Origin: Terriglobia bacterium
GTDB lineage: Bacteria; Acidobacteriota; Terriglobia; JAJPHL01
Assembly (NCBI GenBank): GCA_021325275.1
Contig: JAJPHL010000066.1
Location: 62,001 to 126,000, forward strand
Direction: 5' to 3'
DNA length: 64,000 nucleotides
Below the pieces are notes generated by a model. It did no database searches. It saw nothing but the letters and a program-made list of their open reading frames with translations, and was not told the DNA's origin. This document shows positions 63,318 through 64,000 of the stretch, piece after piece. Made by a program: the position numbers and the translations under genes. Within the stretch, counting starts at the first letter, position 1. Each line of letters starts with the position of its first letter.

Positions 63318-64000
63318 GTGACCCTCGAGCAATTGGGTTGGAATTCGTTTTTTCAGAAACAGTTGAATGGAAGCCTCGCGCCCGCGCGCGTCCCCGCCCG
63401 AGTCATGGAGCATGTGCGCAGCAACATCTATCGCGTCCACACCGGATTGGAAGAGTCGCCAGCCACGCTTCCCGGCGCATTCCGCCATAATGCCGCAACG
63501 CGCGGCGAGTTGCCGGCGGTGGGAGATTGGGTTGGCGTCCGGGATACGGTCATCGAGCATTTATTCACGCGACAATCGGTCTTCTCGCGTCAAGCGGCCG
63601 GCGCGGTTGTGGCAGAACAAGTGATCGCCGCCAACGTCGACGTCGTTCTGGTGATGACGTCGTTGAATCGCGACTTGAATCTCGCGCGGCTGGAGCGTTA
63701 TCTCGCATCCGTGTGGGCGGGCGGGGCGATGCCCGTCGTGTTGCTGAGCAAGTCCGACTTGGTGGACGCGCACACAGCCGAAGAAGCGATTGCCGACGTA
63801 GCGGCAATCGCGCCGGGCGTCACGGTACTGGCGGTCAGCGCGACGGAGCGCTCCGATGGCGAGGGGCGCTCACTGAGCGACACGCTGGCGCCGTTGCTGC
63901 GTCCCGGGCGCACGCTGGCGCTGGTGGGATCGTCGGGCGTGGGAAAATCGACGCTCACCAACGTTCTCCTGGGGCGCGACGAGCAAGCCGTCACACCGAT
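63318..64000 (+). CDS. rsgA: Ribosome small subunit GTPase RsgA, partial (N-terminal 227 residues)
   Basis: The frame runs off the right end of the window. The visible part has an N-terminal OB-like domain (about 30-100: ELPAVGDWVGVRD) and the circularly permuted GTPase domain, with VDVVLVMTSLNRDLNLARLERYL, the G4 motif LSKSDLV and then G1 GSSGVGKST, the G4-before-G1 order diagnostic of RsgA/YjeQ. RsgA assists late 30S subunit maturation. GTG 63318 is used, with AAGGAG about 6 bases before it. Confidence 0.92.
   Translation, partial: MTLEQLGWNSFFQKQLNGSLAPARVPARVMEHVRSNIYRVHTGLEESPATLPGAFRHNAATRGELPAVGDWVGVRDTVIEHLFTRQSVFSRQAAGAVVAEQVIAANVDVVLVMTSLNRDLNLARLERYLASVWAGGAMPVVLLSKSDLVDAHTAEEAIADVAAIAPGVTVLAVSATERSDGEGRSLSDTLAPLLRPGRTLALVGSSGVGKSTLTNVLLGRDEQAVTP

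Overview
The window comes from a GC-rich bacterium that I place in the Acidobacteria, close to the Solibacter/Bryobacter lineage. This is an inference from protein families. Three secreted proteins end in the 'Solibacter-type' C-terminal domain (TIGR03437 type). An 809-residue FtsX/MacB-like permease has the layout of the acidobacterial duplicated orphan permeases. CadC-TPR regulators, secreted beta-propellers and Tat-leader proteins are also typical. I saw no rRNA, tRNA, CRISPR array, transposase or prophage.

Layout. 1-2594: a partial secreted protein, a peroxiredoxin whose frame crosses an in-frame TGA (read here as selenocysteine, with a SECIS-like hairpin), a PaiB-like protein with an export leader, a small membrane protein, and a 0.7-kb gene-free stretch holding a tandem repeat. 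2595-21553: a Crp/Fnr regulator followed by a long co-directional exopolysaccharide (EPS) locus: CelD/FemAB-like acyltransferase, Wzy-like ligase, Wzx-like flippase, two asparagine-synthetase-like amidotransferases, two GT4 glycosyltransferases, a heparinase II/III protein, an NHL-propeller protein, Wza-like export protein, outer-membrane barrel and Wzc-like tyrosine autokinase. 21590-30299: a second EPS block with a DUF4091 protein and a glycosyltransferase on the minus strand, then GT2, a 51-aa membrane protein, a second CelD/FemAB protein, a DegT aminotransferase-like protein, a NodB deacetylase and a WecB epimerase on the plus strand.

30300-49871: surface and envelope genes: two TIGR03437 proteins, a truncated Wzz-like protein, a YedY-like molybdoenzyme with a b-type cytochrome, a TPR lipoprotein resembling PrsT, a PEP-CTERM protein behind a near-perfect sigma-54 promoter, and two very large SdrD-B-repeat proteins that are paralogues down to their upstream DNA. 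49911-64000: an ABC exporter operon with a lipoprotein, an ankyrin protein, a CadC-TPR regulator, a sugar isomerase-like protein, the large permease, a cupin, two beta-propeller proteins, a DoxX-like protein and the start of rsgA behind a putative leader peptide and hairpin.

How it fits together. The set (FemAB, O-ligase, amidotransferases, deacetylase, TPR lipoprotein, PEP-CTERM substrate, sigma-54 promoter) matches the known association of EPS loci with exosortase/PEP-CTERM sorting, but no exosortase gene lies in the window. The large SdrD-B proteins may be matrix or adhesion proteins working with the polysaccharide; this is inference. The best single observation is the selenocysteine peroxiredoxin.
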